Assembly (NCBI GenBank): GCA_021780075.1
Contig: JAJXZL010000037.1
Span: 1 to 57,631 of the forward strand
Source of the DNA: Acidobacteriota bacterium
GTDB lineage: Bacteria; Acidobacteriota; Terriglobia; Terriglobales; Acidobacteriaceae
Direction: 5' to 3'
Length of the DNA: 57,631 nt
Part shown: positions 50,670 to 57,631 of the stretch, piece after piece
Layout of the letters: each line of letters starts with the position of its first letter
How positions within the stretch are numbered: position 1 is the stretch's first letter
Translations under genes and position numbers: made by a program
The notes under the pieces: generated by a model
Told to the model about the DNA's origin: nothing
The model's input: the letters and a program-made list of their open reading frames with translations, nothing else
Databases searched by the model: none

Positions 50670-50731
50670 GGGTTCTATGACCTCGTTAGGTGGCCAGCCG
50701 CGGGGGCTGGTCTGTTCATTGCACCGTCAAC

Positions 50732-50737
50732 ATTATA
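50732..50737 (-). promoter_or_regulatory. Consensus -10 element for the DegP/HtrA gene
   Basis: On the minus strand TATAAT occupies 50737-50732, 63 nt upstream of the ATG, preceded by GGC. No good -35 was seen at the expected distance, which may point to an activator or an alternative form. A GACCAGCC/GGCTGGCC stem lies in the leader. Confidence 0.5.
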
Positions 50738-50905
50738 GCCAGCGGCGCGCAAATGCGGCTGGCCCTTCGAGCACACCCTGCAGGAACAAGCGATGACGGC
50801 GTATGTCTTTTAGACGCAAACGCACGGAAAGGGTCGCAGGGCGTCCCTGCCCGCAAACAGCATCGCTGGACATTAGTTTGGATGCACAAACGGCGCGGCC
50901 GGTTT

Positions 50906-51853
50906 TCAGGCCTCGTGGGCCGTGGGTACATGAGGCTGGGGCACAAGCTCAGTCAGGGCAATGCCTGCGAGGATCAGCAGTGCCCCCGAAGCCGGCACAA
51001 GCCCCAGCCGCTCACCCGTAAAGACAAACGATGTAATCCAGGCGAACACCGGCTCCAGCGTCAGCAGCAGGGCAATGTGTGTGGAGGGAAGCACAGACTG
51101 TGCCCAGCTCTGAATCGAGAATGCCGCAGCCGTGGCCAGCGCCGCCGCAATGCCCAGGGCCAGCATCAGGTGCGGCGTCCACTGCACATGCGGGTGCTCA
51201 ATGAACGGCAGGCTCAGTGCCATGAAGACAGCGCAAAAGCCCACCTGCAGCAGGGCCAGCGGCTGAAAGCTGATACGCGGCGAGATGTGGCTCAGCGCAA
51301 TGCAATGGAAAGCGAATGCCACGGCGCAGCCCAGCGTGAGTACATCGCCGAAATTGATGGAGTGAAGATCCGGCAGCATTGCTGTGATTGCGTCCAGCGC
51401 AGAGGCCGGTGCATGTGTCCGTGCAGCGGCCGGCGCGGTCAGCAGCAGGATGCCGAAAAAGGCCATTGCAGCGCCGGTGTAGGCGTTCCAGCGAGGCGGG
51501 TGGCTGTCCGGCGGGCGCAGGCCGGGAATCGCCGAGAACAGCGGCACCAGCACCACCACAAGGCCGGTAATAAATGCAGATTTGGAAGGCGTCGTCCGCG
51601 CTAGCCCCGTGGTCTGGAACTGATATCCCGCCGCCAGAAAAAAGCCCACCAGCGCCCCGGCTCCCAGGTGGGCCAGCCGGATGCCGCGCCAGAAGCGGTG
51701 ATACGCCGCGGCCAGCAGCACAAAGGCCAGCGTCATGCGGATCAGGTTGAAGGCTGCCGGAGTGGCGTCGGCCAGCGCCCCTTTGATGAGCACAAACGTC
51801 GATCCCCACACCGCAACCACAAAGACCATCAGCAGATAGGCACGCAGCTTCAT
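50906..51853 (-). CDS. EamA/DMT-family transporter
   Basis: The 315-residue protein has ten predicted helices arranged as two five-helix EamA repeats (VVAVWGSTFVLIKGAL near the N-terminus; LALGIAAALATAAAFS and EPVFAWITSFVFTGERLG in the second half). The conserved GERLG and WGSTF segments are typical. Drug or metabolite efflux is the family role. The gene starts 48 nt after the stop of the amidohydrolase gene on the same strand. Confidence 0.9.
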   Translation of the reverse strand: MKLRAYLLMVFVVAVWGSTFVLIKGALADATPAAFNLIRMTLAFVLLAAAYHRFWRGIRLAHLGAGALVGFFLAAGYQFQTTGLARTTPSKSAFITGLVVVLVPLFSAIPGLRPPDSHPPRWNAYTGAAMAFFGILLLTAPAAARTHAPASALDAITAMLPDLHSINFGDVLTLGCAVAFAFHCIALSHISPRISFQPLALLQVGFCAVFMALSLPFIEHPHVQWTPHLMLALGIAAALATAAAFSIQSWAQSVLPSTHIALLLTLEPVFAWITSFVFTGERLGLVPASGALLILAGIALTELVPQPHVPTAHEA

Positions 51854-51900
51854 CTGTCTGGATTATGGCAGAGAGCCTCCGCCGCGGCATCGTGCATGGG

Positions 51901-53625
51901 TTATCGGGCGCCACTCCCGCGCGTGTACGATGCCTTGCCCGCGACAAACGTCTCCAGCACCTGTGTGTCGAGAATGGCCGGTGCGCCCACGGTGTAGAGG
52001 TCGCGGTCCACAAGAATGAAGTCCGCATCATAGCCGGGCGCGAGCTTGCCCTTGTGCTTCTCCGCAAACTCCGCGTAGGCTGAGCCCTGCGTATAGGCAT
52101 ATAGCGCCTGGCCGCGCGTAAGTGTGTTCTGGGGGAAGTACGTCATGGTCCCTGCTTCATTCATGCGCGTGACGGCGGCATATAGCCCACGAAAGGGCGT
52201 AATCGGCTCCACTGGATAGTCCGTCCCGAATGCCAGCCGAACGCCCGCATCAAGAAAAGCCTTCCATGCGTAGGAATAGGCCGCACGCTCAGAGCCAAGC
52301 CGCTCTTCTGCCCAGTTCATGTCGGTGAGTAGGTGGTTGGGCTGCATGGACGCGATCACGCCGAGTTGTTTGAAGCGCGGTATGTCGGCAGGATCGACGA
52401 CCTGCGCGTGTTCAATGCGATTGCGTGCAGTACGCGACACGCCGGGCTGCGCGTAGGCATCCAGGGCCATCGCCGCCGCCTTGTCGCCAATGGCGTGAAA
52501 GCCCAGTTGAAACCCGGCCTGCGCGCGCTCCACGGCCATCCTGTTGAGTTGCGCTTGCGTGTATTGCGGCAGTCCGGAGTTGCCGGGCTCATCGGCATAC
52601 GGAGCCTTCATCGCTGCCGTATGCGAGCCCAGCGAGCCGTCCATGAAGCCCTTCAACATGCCGGTGTGCAGCATCGGGTCGTTCGGGTTGTGGTGGGCGC
52701 GCATCCGCTTCAGCTCTGGCAACGAAGCCTTGAAGGGCAGCCACTCGGTGATGCGGAGTGCAAGGTCACCCTCCTTCTCCATCTCTTCAAAGACGAGAAA
52801 GTCATCCCAGTCGCTGAAGTCCTGCACGCTGGTCACGCCGTGCGAGAGTGCGTCGGCAATGGCCAGTTCATCCCCCTTGCGGCGCTCGCTGTGGCTCGGC
52901 GGGGGAATCACTTTGTAGACCAGGTCCTTGGCGGACTCACGCAGAATGCCCGTCGGCTCACCGCCCGCGCCCAGGTCGATCTCCCCGCCCTGCGGCGGTT
53001 TCGTCTTGCCGTCGATCCCCGCTGCCGCCAGCGCCGCGGAGTTGGCGATGGCGATGTGGCCGTCAATGCGGTCGAGAAACGCCGGATGATCGCCTGTAAC
53101 GCGGTCCAGATCCATGCGCGTGGGAAGAAGAGGCTGTGCCCAGAGCGTCTGGTCCCAGTTGCCGCCGATGAGCCACTGGCCCGCGGGTGCGCTCTTTGCA
53201 TACGCGGCGATCTTATTGAGCATCTCGGCCAGCGACTTCACGCCCGTCAAGTCCACATTCAGCTTCGTGCTGCCCGCGCTGCCCAGGTGCGTATGCGCAT
53301 CGTTGAATCCCGGAAAGACATACACGCCGGTGCGGGCGCTGTTCAGGTCGCGGAGAACGGTCCTGGGCCCGGCCAGGTGCTTGATTGCATCTGTTTTGCC
53401 AATGGCTGTCACCTTGCCGTTGGTGACCGCCATGGCCTCAACGGTCTGCGGCTTGTCTTCGGCGAATCCTTCGCCGGTGTAGATGACGCCGTCGTAAAAG
53501 ATCATCTCCGGCGCGCTTGCTGAAGATTGTTTTGCTGCCGGAGCGTGCCTGGCGGGACGCTGCTGTGCGCAGCAAAGCGCGGTGCTGACATAGATGGCGG
53601 TGAAGACTGCCCATGAAGCGCGCAT
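51901..53625 (-). CDS. Secreted amidohydrolase (YtcJ-like)
   Basis: The product has about 574 residues and a short signal peptide (ends near CCAQQ). It belongs to the amidohydrolase family 3: FNDAHTHLG carries the metal-binding histidines, and later segments include GFHAIGDKAAAMAL, IEHAQVVDP and GTDYPVEP. These enzymes remove formyl or acyl groups or hydrolyse amides and often serve scavenging. The ATG at 53625 is supported by signal peptide position. It starts 23 nt after the M20 peptidase stop, so the pair is co-transcribed. Confidence 0.85.
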   Translation of the reverse strand: MRASWAVFTAIYVSTALCCAQQRPARHAPAAKQSSASAPEMIFYDGVIYTGEGFAEDKPQTVEAMAVTNGKVTAIGKTDAIKHLAGPRTVLRDLNSARTGVYVFPGFNDAHTHLGSAGSTKLNVDLTGVKSLAEMLNKIAAYAKSAPAGQWLIGGNWDQTLWAQPLLPTRMDLDRVTGDHPAFLDRIDGHIAIANSAALAAAGIDGKTKPPQGGEIDLGAGGEPTGILRESAKDLVYKVIPPPSHSERRKGDELAIADALSHGVTSVQDFSDWDDFLVFEEMEKEGDLALRITEWLPFKASLPELKRMRAHHNPNDPMLHTGMLKGFMDGSLGSHTAAMKAPYADEPGNSGLPQYTQAQLNRMAVERAQAGFQLGFHAIGDKAAAMALDAYAQPGVSRTARNRIEHAQVVDPADIPRFKQLGVIASMQPNHLLTDMNWAEERLGSERAAYSYAWKAFLDAGVRLAFGTDYPVEPITPFRGLYAAVTRMNEAGTMTYFPQNTLTRGQALYAYTQGSAYAEFAEKHKGKLAPGYDADFILVDRDLYTVGAPAILDTQVLETFVAGKASYTRGSGAR

Positions 53626-53648
53626 GGGCGGAGTGTACCAGAAGCCTC

Positions 53649-54914
53649 CTACTGTTCCGCAGCCCACTCCGCCATGGCCAGCGTGAGCAGAAGCACGCGG
53701 CGCAGGCCCAGCTCGCGGTCCTTGTCGCTGTACCACTCAGCCTGCGTATGCGCTCCGCCACCCTCGCCGCCCGCACCCATGGAGAGTGCCGGAACTCCCA
53801 GGGCGATGGGGATGTTGGCGTCAGTCGAGCCAAGCCGCAGATCGGTGTGCAGGCCAAGATGCCGGTCAACTGCACGCAGCGCATCCAACACTGGAGAATC
53901 GTCGGGCAGTTGCGCAGCGGGGCGATCGCCGATCTTTTGCACGGTGAAGGAAAGCGCCCCGCGTCCCGGCAGGGCTCTGGCAACAGTATTCCAGCGCTCC
54001 ACGGCGTCTTCCACGGCGCGGTGCAGTGCAACTTCAAGCCGTAGCAACTCGTCGGGGCTGGTGGAGCGAAGATCGACGGAAGCGGTTGCGGATTCGGGAA
54101 TGGAGTTGACGCTCGTTCCGCCGTGCACGGTGCCCAGGTTCAACGTGGTGCGGGGCTCGTCCGGCAGCGGCGTCTGCGCCAGAGTGGCAAGCGCTGATGC
54201 CATGGCGGCAATGGGGTTCGGCGTGCCTGCGTCGGTAAAGCTGTGTCCGCCAGGGCCGATGATGGTGATCTGGAAGCGGCGGCTGCCAAGAGCCTGGGTC
54301 ACGGCTGAATCCGCGCCGGCTCCGTCCAGCACAATGTGCGCTGCGATGCGGCCGGAAACTTTGCTCTGCTCATAGAAGTAGCGCACGCCGCGCAGATCAC
54401 CTTCACCCTCTTCGCCCACATTGGCCAGCACCACCAGCGGCGCGGCCAGTTCCACTTTCGCGTGCACAAGCGCGCGCACAATGGCCAGCATGCCTGCCAC
54501 TCCCGCTCCGTTGTCGCAGGCTCCCGGCGCGCTCAGCCGTGTGCTGCCATGCACGCGCTCAACCACGGGGTCCAGCGGCGTATCCGCCGGGAAAACCGTA
54601 TCCAGATGCGCTGAGAGCACAACCACTGGCCCGCTGCTTTCAGGGGGCAGCCCGGCGGCGGGCAACTCGCCCACCACATTGCCGATACGGTCCGTGTGAA
54701 CCTGCGTCAGGCCGACTTCTGCAAAGCGCGCGGCAATCCACTCTGCGCGCGCCTGCTCGCCAAACGGCGGAGCGGGAATGCCCGACAGCTCAACCTGCCA
54801 CTTCATGATGGTCTGCGGATTGTTGTGCATCCACGTGAAAGCAGCGTGGATCGGTCGGCGGGTGGCCAGTGCGGTAACCCTGGAGAAAGATGAGCTGTGG
54901 GAAAAGATCGCCAT
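53649..54914 (-). CDS. M20/M28-type zinc peptidase
   Basis: The 421-residue protein is a co-catalytic zinc peptidase resembling M20 di- or tripeptidases. Metal-site segments are SAHLDTVFP, GACDNGAGVAGML, NVGEEGEGD and the final GAHTQAEW. A lid or dimerisation domain lies between about 200 and 330. The first 28 residues before MHNNPQ are not like the family, so the true start may be the ATG at 54830. The amidohydrolase follows it directly. Confidence 0.82.
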   Translation of the reverse strand: MAIFSHSSSFSRVTALATRRPIHAAFTWMHNNPQTIMKWQVELSGIPAPPFGEQARAEWIAARFAEVGLTQVHTDRIGNVVGELPAAGLPPESSGPVVVLSAHLDTVFPADTPLDPVVERVHGSTRLSAPGACDNGAGVAGMLAIVRALVHAKVELAAPLVVLANVGEEGEGDLRGVRYFYEQSKVSGRIAAHIVLDGAGADSAVTQALGSRRFQITIIGPGGHSFTDAGTPNPIAAMASALATLAQTPLPDEPRTTLNLGTVHGGTSVNSIPESATASVDLRSTSPDELLRLEVALHRAVEDAVERWNTVARALPGRGALSFTVQKIGDRPAAQLPDDSPVLDALRAVDRHLGLHTDLRLGSTDANIPIALGVPALSMGAGGEGGGAHTQAEWYSDKDRELGLRRVLLLTLAMAEWAAEQ

Positions 54915-55009
54915 ACGAATGGTTTCAGGGTAGCAGGCGAGGATTCCGCAGAGTGAGCCTCAGAGCGCCGGCTTGCGGCAGACAGCATGCCGACAAGCGC
55001 GCATGTCGG

Positions 55010-55858
55010 CTATTCGTAGGTCACCGAGTGAAGAAAAAGTCCACGCGCGGGAGCCGTGGAGCCGGCAGCGGCGCGGGAACGCGCGGCGAGGATGGCCGGG
55101 ATGTCCTCGGGGCGCAGATGGCCGCGGCCGGCATCGAGCATGGTTCCCACAAGGTTGCGCACCATGTGGTGCAGAAAGCCATTGCCGCGCACGCGATAGA
55201 CCAGCAGCTCGCCGTCGTCGGTGCTTCGCCGCTCCCACGCAGAGCTGAAGATTGTCCGAATCGTCGAGGGCGGTCCCAAACTCTCGCGGGAGTGTGAGTT
55301 TGCCTCGGCCTCGCCGCGCCGCGTGTTCAGGTCCGGATCGGTCGCCGCAAAGCTCAGAAAGTCATGCTCGCCGACAAACATCCCGGCGGCCTCGTGGAGT
55401 CGCGCTTCATCCAGCGGCCACGCGCAGGCGTATACATAGCGCGTCAGAAATGGCGGGCAGTCATCCCCGCGCCACCGCTTTTCCTGAAAGATGCGGTATT
55501 CATACGTCTTGTCCTTCGCCGAGTGGCGCGCATGGAAGGCCTCCGGCATCGTGTGCGCATCAAGCACGCGAATCGCAGCAGGCAATGTCCCGTTCAGCGC
55601 GCGGCGAAGATTCACCGCCGGAATCGGAGCGCGTAGCTGGAAGCTGGCCACCTGGGCCAGTGCATGAACGCCGGCATCCGTCCGTCCCGAGCCCTGGGGC
55701 AGAGGAGTCTCGCCGGTAATGCGTCCCAGGGCGGCCTGAAGCTCGCCCTGGATAGTCACCTCATTCGGCTGCACCTGCCAGCCACGGAAGTCTGTTCCGT
55801 CGTAGGCAAGCGTCAGCTTCCAGTTCGCAAGGCCGGTGGTGTGGAGGGTTTCAGTCAC
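55010..55858 (-). CDS. truA: tRNA pseudouridine synthase A
   Basis: TruA makes pseudouridine at positions 38-40 of tRNA anticodon arms. The 282-residue product has the catalytic aspartate D61 in GSGRTDAGVH, YEYRIF, a D-F-L-SF segment near 155, and GNGFLHHMVRNLVGTML near the C-terminus. An extra insert (RRGEAEANSHSRESLG, about 180-195) lengthens the protein. The N-terminus begins MTETLHTTGLANWKLTLAYDG. A GCCGACA/TGTCGGC hairpin abuts the stop. Confidence 0.95.
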   Translation of the reverse strand: MTETLHTTGLANWKLTLAYDGTDFRGWQVQPNEVTIQGELQAALGRITGETPLPQGSGRTDAGVHALAQVASFQLRAPIPAVNLRRALNGTLPAAIRVLDAHTMPEAFHARHSAKDKTYEYRIFQEKRWRGDDCPPFLTRYVYACAWPLDEARLHEAAGMFVGEHDFLSFAATDPDLNTRRGEAEANSHSRESLGPPSTIRTIFSSAWERRSTDDGELLVYRVRGNGFLHHMVRNLVGTMLDAGRGHLRPEDIPAILAARSRAAAGSTAPARGLFLHSVTYE

Positions 55859-56152
55859 GGGTATCTACGTCGATAACAGGGTAATGCACCCAAGTCGGTT
55901 CACAATGCTTAGAGAGCCTCTGGGCTATACTCAGGGTTTTGCAGCTATGCCCGGCGGGCTCCTGCGAACGCTGAGAATCCGAGGCAGGGAACGAACCGCA
56001 GACCGCGCGCGTATTCCCCTGAGAGTGCGACAGGGAAGCGCAAACAGGAAGCGAAAATCACCTGAAGCAAGATAAACCTGCGTCCGGAAGGGTTCGCCGG
56101 ACGTCTTGAAGAATGGCACCCCACATGCCTTACCAAACCGTGGAGAGGAATC
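55859..56152 (+). promoter_or_regulatory. Promoter and long structured leader of the TolC-family gene
   Basis: TATACT (55926-55931), preceded by GGC, is a good -10; no clear -35 is visible. The predicted leader of about 215 nt has no gene. It contains two evident stems: CAGGGAA with TTCCCCTG (about 55983-56028), and the perfect CGTCCGG/CCGGACG (56081-56087 with 56097-56103). GGAGAGGAA then precedes the start codon. A riboswitch, a small RNA or an RNA thermometer are all possible; it matches none of the classes I can recognise. Confidence 0.45.
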
Positions 56153-57631
56153 ATGCATTTGTTCGGTATTCGTGTGTTTGATCAGCAGGATGTGACCGCG
56201 CTGCAACCGAAAGGGCAGGCAGGCAGACGGTTGCGCGCGCTGGCAGCAGCCATGCTTACATTGGCGGCGGGAGTGCCATCGGGATTTGCACAGCAGACGG
56301 TTCCCCAGGCCACGGACAAGGCGGCGTCCAATCTGCCCGCAGCCCCGGCTCCTGTGTTGACACAGCCGCTCAATCTGCGCCAGTCCGAACGCAACTTCAG
56401 CCAGCCAAACGGCCATTTTATGGGCGACGTAATCAGCTGGTACAAGCCCACAAGCATTCCCAAGGCCAACTTTGTGAACTCCGTGAGGCTGGTTGATCTG
56501 GTCAAGGACGGCAAGATCTACCTCAGCCTCTCCGATGCAATTGCCCTGGCCATTGAGAATAACTACGACATTGCCATCGCGCGCTACAACCTCGACATTG
56601 CAGATACTGACGTTCTGCGGGCCAAAGCCGGATCCACTCTGCTTGGCGCGCCTTCCGGCCTTGTCCAGGGCACGCTCGGTGGCACCTCCACGACATTGAC
56701 AACCGGCGGCGGACCCGGCGGAACGACCGTTGGTTCGGGCGGCGCTGGTTCAGGCGTGAGTGGATTGACACTGACCACCAATGGCGCAGGTCCCCTGCCA
56801 GAGGCTCTCGACCCCTCGGTTACTGGAACTGTCCAATTCGATCGGAGTCGCACACAGCTTACAGGCCCCTTCAGCCCGGCGGCCGCCACGAATACCAACA
56901 CCTATAACTTCACCTACAACGAGGGCTTCATTCCGGGAAGTCTTCTGACTGTCGCGTGGAACAACAACCGTGCCACCTCGAGCAGTCCGTTTGCGGCTTA
57001 TTTCCCGAGTTACAACTCCAGCTTCAAGGCGACTGTGACCCAGCACTTGTTGCAGGGCGCCGGAATCTGGGTCAATAAACGCTTCATCTATCAGGCCAGA
57101 AACGACCGTCGCATCACCGACTCGTCCTTCCGGCAGCAGCTTCTCTACACGGTCAATCAGGTCGAGAACATCTATTGGGCGCTGGTTAGCTCCTATGAGG
57201 ATGTGCAGGCCAAAGAGCGTGCGCTGAACCAGAGCACCAAGCTGGATGACGATACGCGCAAGCAATTGGAGATCGGCACCATGGCGCCGCTGGACGTGGT
57301 GAATGCGGACTCAACCGTGGCCACAGACAAGCAGGCTTTGATCGCCTCGCAGAGCAACCTGAATTACCAGCAGCAGATCATGAAGCAGGCCATCGCCCGT
57401 AATCTCAATGATCCTGCCCTCGAAGCCGCCGCCGTCATTCCCACCGATCGCGTCAGCATCGGCGAGTTGCCCGAGGAGACGCAGCCCGTCGAAGATCTTG
57501 TGCAGGCGGCCTTCAAAAACCGGCCGGAGTTGGAGCAGGCCGTGCTCACCTTGCGCAACGACGAAATCACCCTCAAGGGCGCGCGCAATGCTTTGTTGCC
57601 CATACTCGACATCTTCGGTTACTACGGCTCG
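56153..57631 (+). CDS. TolC-family outer membrane efflux protein (partial, runs off the right edge)
   Basis: At least 493 residues are encoded before the window ends, with no stop. A signal peptide (about 30-48) ends near GFAQQ. The remainder contains TolC-like helical repeats: SLSDAIALAIENNYDIAIARYNL near 125-145, QVENIYWALVSSYEDVQAK, the KQLEIGTMAPLDVVNADS segment and NRPELEQAVLTLRNDEITLKGAR. A Gly/Thr/Ser-rich insert (about 170-230) lies between the first helix pair. Such proteins form the outer-membrane channel of tripartite efflux pumps. GGAGAGG precedes the ATG. Pump partners are beyond the window. Confidence 0.88.
   Translation, partial: MHLFGIRVFDQQDVTALQPKGQAGRRLRALAAAMLTLAAGVPSGFAQQTVPQATDKAASNLPAAPAPVLTQPLNLRQSERNFSQPNGHFMGDVISWYKPTSIPKANFVNSVRLVDLVKDGKIYLSLSDAIALAIENNYDIAIARYNLDIADTDVLRAKAGSTLLGAPSGLVQGTLGGTSTTLTTGGGPGGTTVGSGGAGSGVSGLTLTTNGAGPLPEALDPSVTGTVQFDRSRTQLTGPFSPAAATNTNTYNFTYNEGFIPGSLLTVAWNNNRATSSSPFAAYFPSYNSSFKATVTQHLLQGAGIWVNKRFIYQARNDRRITDSSFRQQLLYTVNQVENIYWALVSSYEDVQAKERALNQSTKLDDDTRKQLEIGTMAPLDVVNADSTVATDKQALIASQSNLNYQQQIMKQAIARNLNDPALEAAAVIPTDRVSIGELPEETQPVEDLVQAAFKNRPELEQAVLTLRNDEITLKGARNALLPILDIFGYYGS

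Noticed and set aside
55937..56130. 6S RNA in the TolC leader
   Set aside because: I tried to pair the ends into the closing stem and central bubble of 6S RNA, but found only short, doubtful pairs; kept as unassigned structured leader.
1..57631. CRISPR arrays, tRNA or rRNA genes
   Set aside because: No regularly spaced repeats, no T-arm GTTCGAATC-type motif in a cloverleaf context, and no rRNA-like segments were seen.

Overview
The window reads as a chromosomal stretch of a high-GC Gram-negative bacterium, most probably an acidobacterium of the Terriglobia/Acidobacteriaceae type. This placement is inferred from gene content: lipid A acyltransferases together with a bacillithiol deacetylase, a fused homocysteine methyltransferase/MTHFR, a ccmF-ccmH cytochrome c maturation cluster, many secreted hydrolases with Tat or Sec leaders, and frequent TTG starts. 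No rRNA, tRNA, CRISPR array, prophage or complete insertion sequence was found. Almost everything is housekeeping or metabolic, with short intergenic gaps and strong GC-rich hairpins at gene ends.

Left part (1-12.4 kb): an orphan RHS-core stub cut by the window edge sits directly behind a polyphosphate-glucokinase-like ROK kinase. Then come priA (carrying an in-frame REP-like palindrome), a secreted esterase, an HU/IHF-type DNA-binding protein, dCTP deaminase, a LuxR-type regulator with a degenerate receiver, a SYLF protein, an lpxL-like/lpxD/MobB-like operon and a Tat-exported aldo/keto reductase.

Middle (12.4-35 kb): xseB and the methyltransferase/MTHFR fusion on the minus strand; a lipoprotein beta-propeller plus bshB1; a methyltransferase; a half-size TSUP transporter; an aquaporin; a PhoB/PhoR-like two-component pair; a polytopic membrane protein divergent from a GT9 glycosyltransferase; ZIP transporter plus ychF; a secreted phosphoesterase; DUF4149 protein, htpX; and a minus-strand ccmF-ccmH-CcmI-like cluster followed by a membrane protein whose C-terminal tail resembles the CcmI-like coiled coil. 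Upstream of ccmF lies a stand-alone receiver lacking its phosphoacceptor aspartate.

Right part (35-57.6 kb): amidase, accA, a CPBP-family membrane protein lacking the usual histidines, a secreted BamE-like protein whose ribosome-binding site lies inside a perfect palindrome, a 59-residue zinc ribbon protein, pyrF, an orphan gene, a TPR protein, a zinc-ribbon/PspC protein coupled to an alpha/beta hydrolase, lysA, a type B carboxylesterase, a peptidoglycan-binding protein, a DegP/HtrA protease, an EamA transporter, an amidohydrolase with an M20 peptidase, truA, and the start of a TolC-family gene behind a long, hairpin-rich leader.

No obvious large novel system stands out. The best candidates for new biology are the extended ccm cluster, the palindrome over the 39.47 kb gene start, the REP-like insertion in priA, the MobB-like gene in the lipid A operon and the structured leader before the TolC gene. 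All functions are from motif reading and family knowledge; no database search was run.
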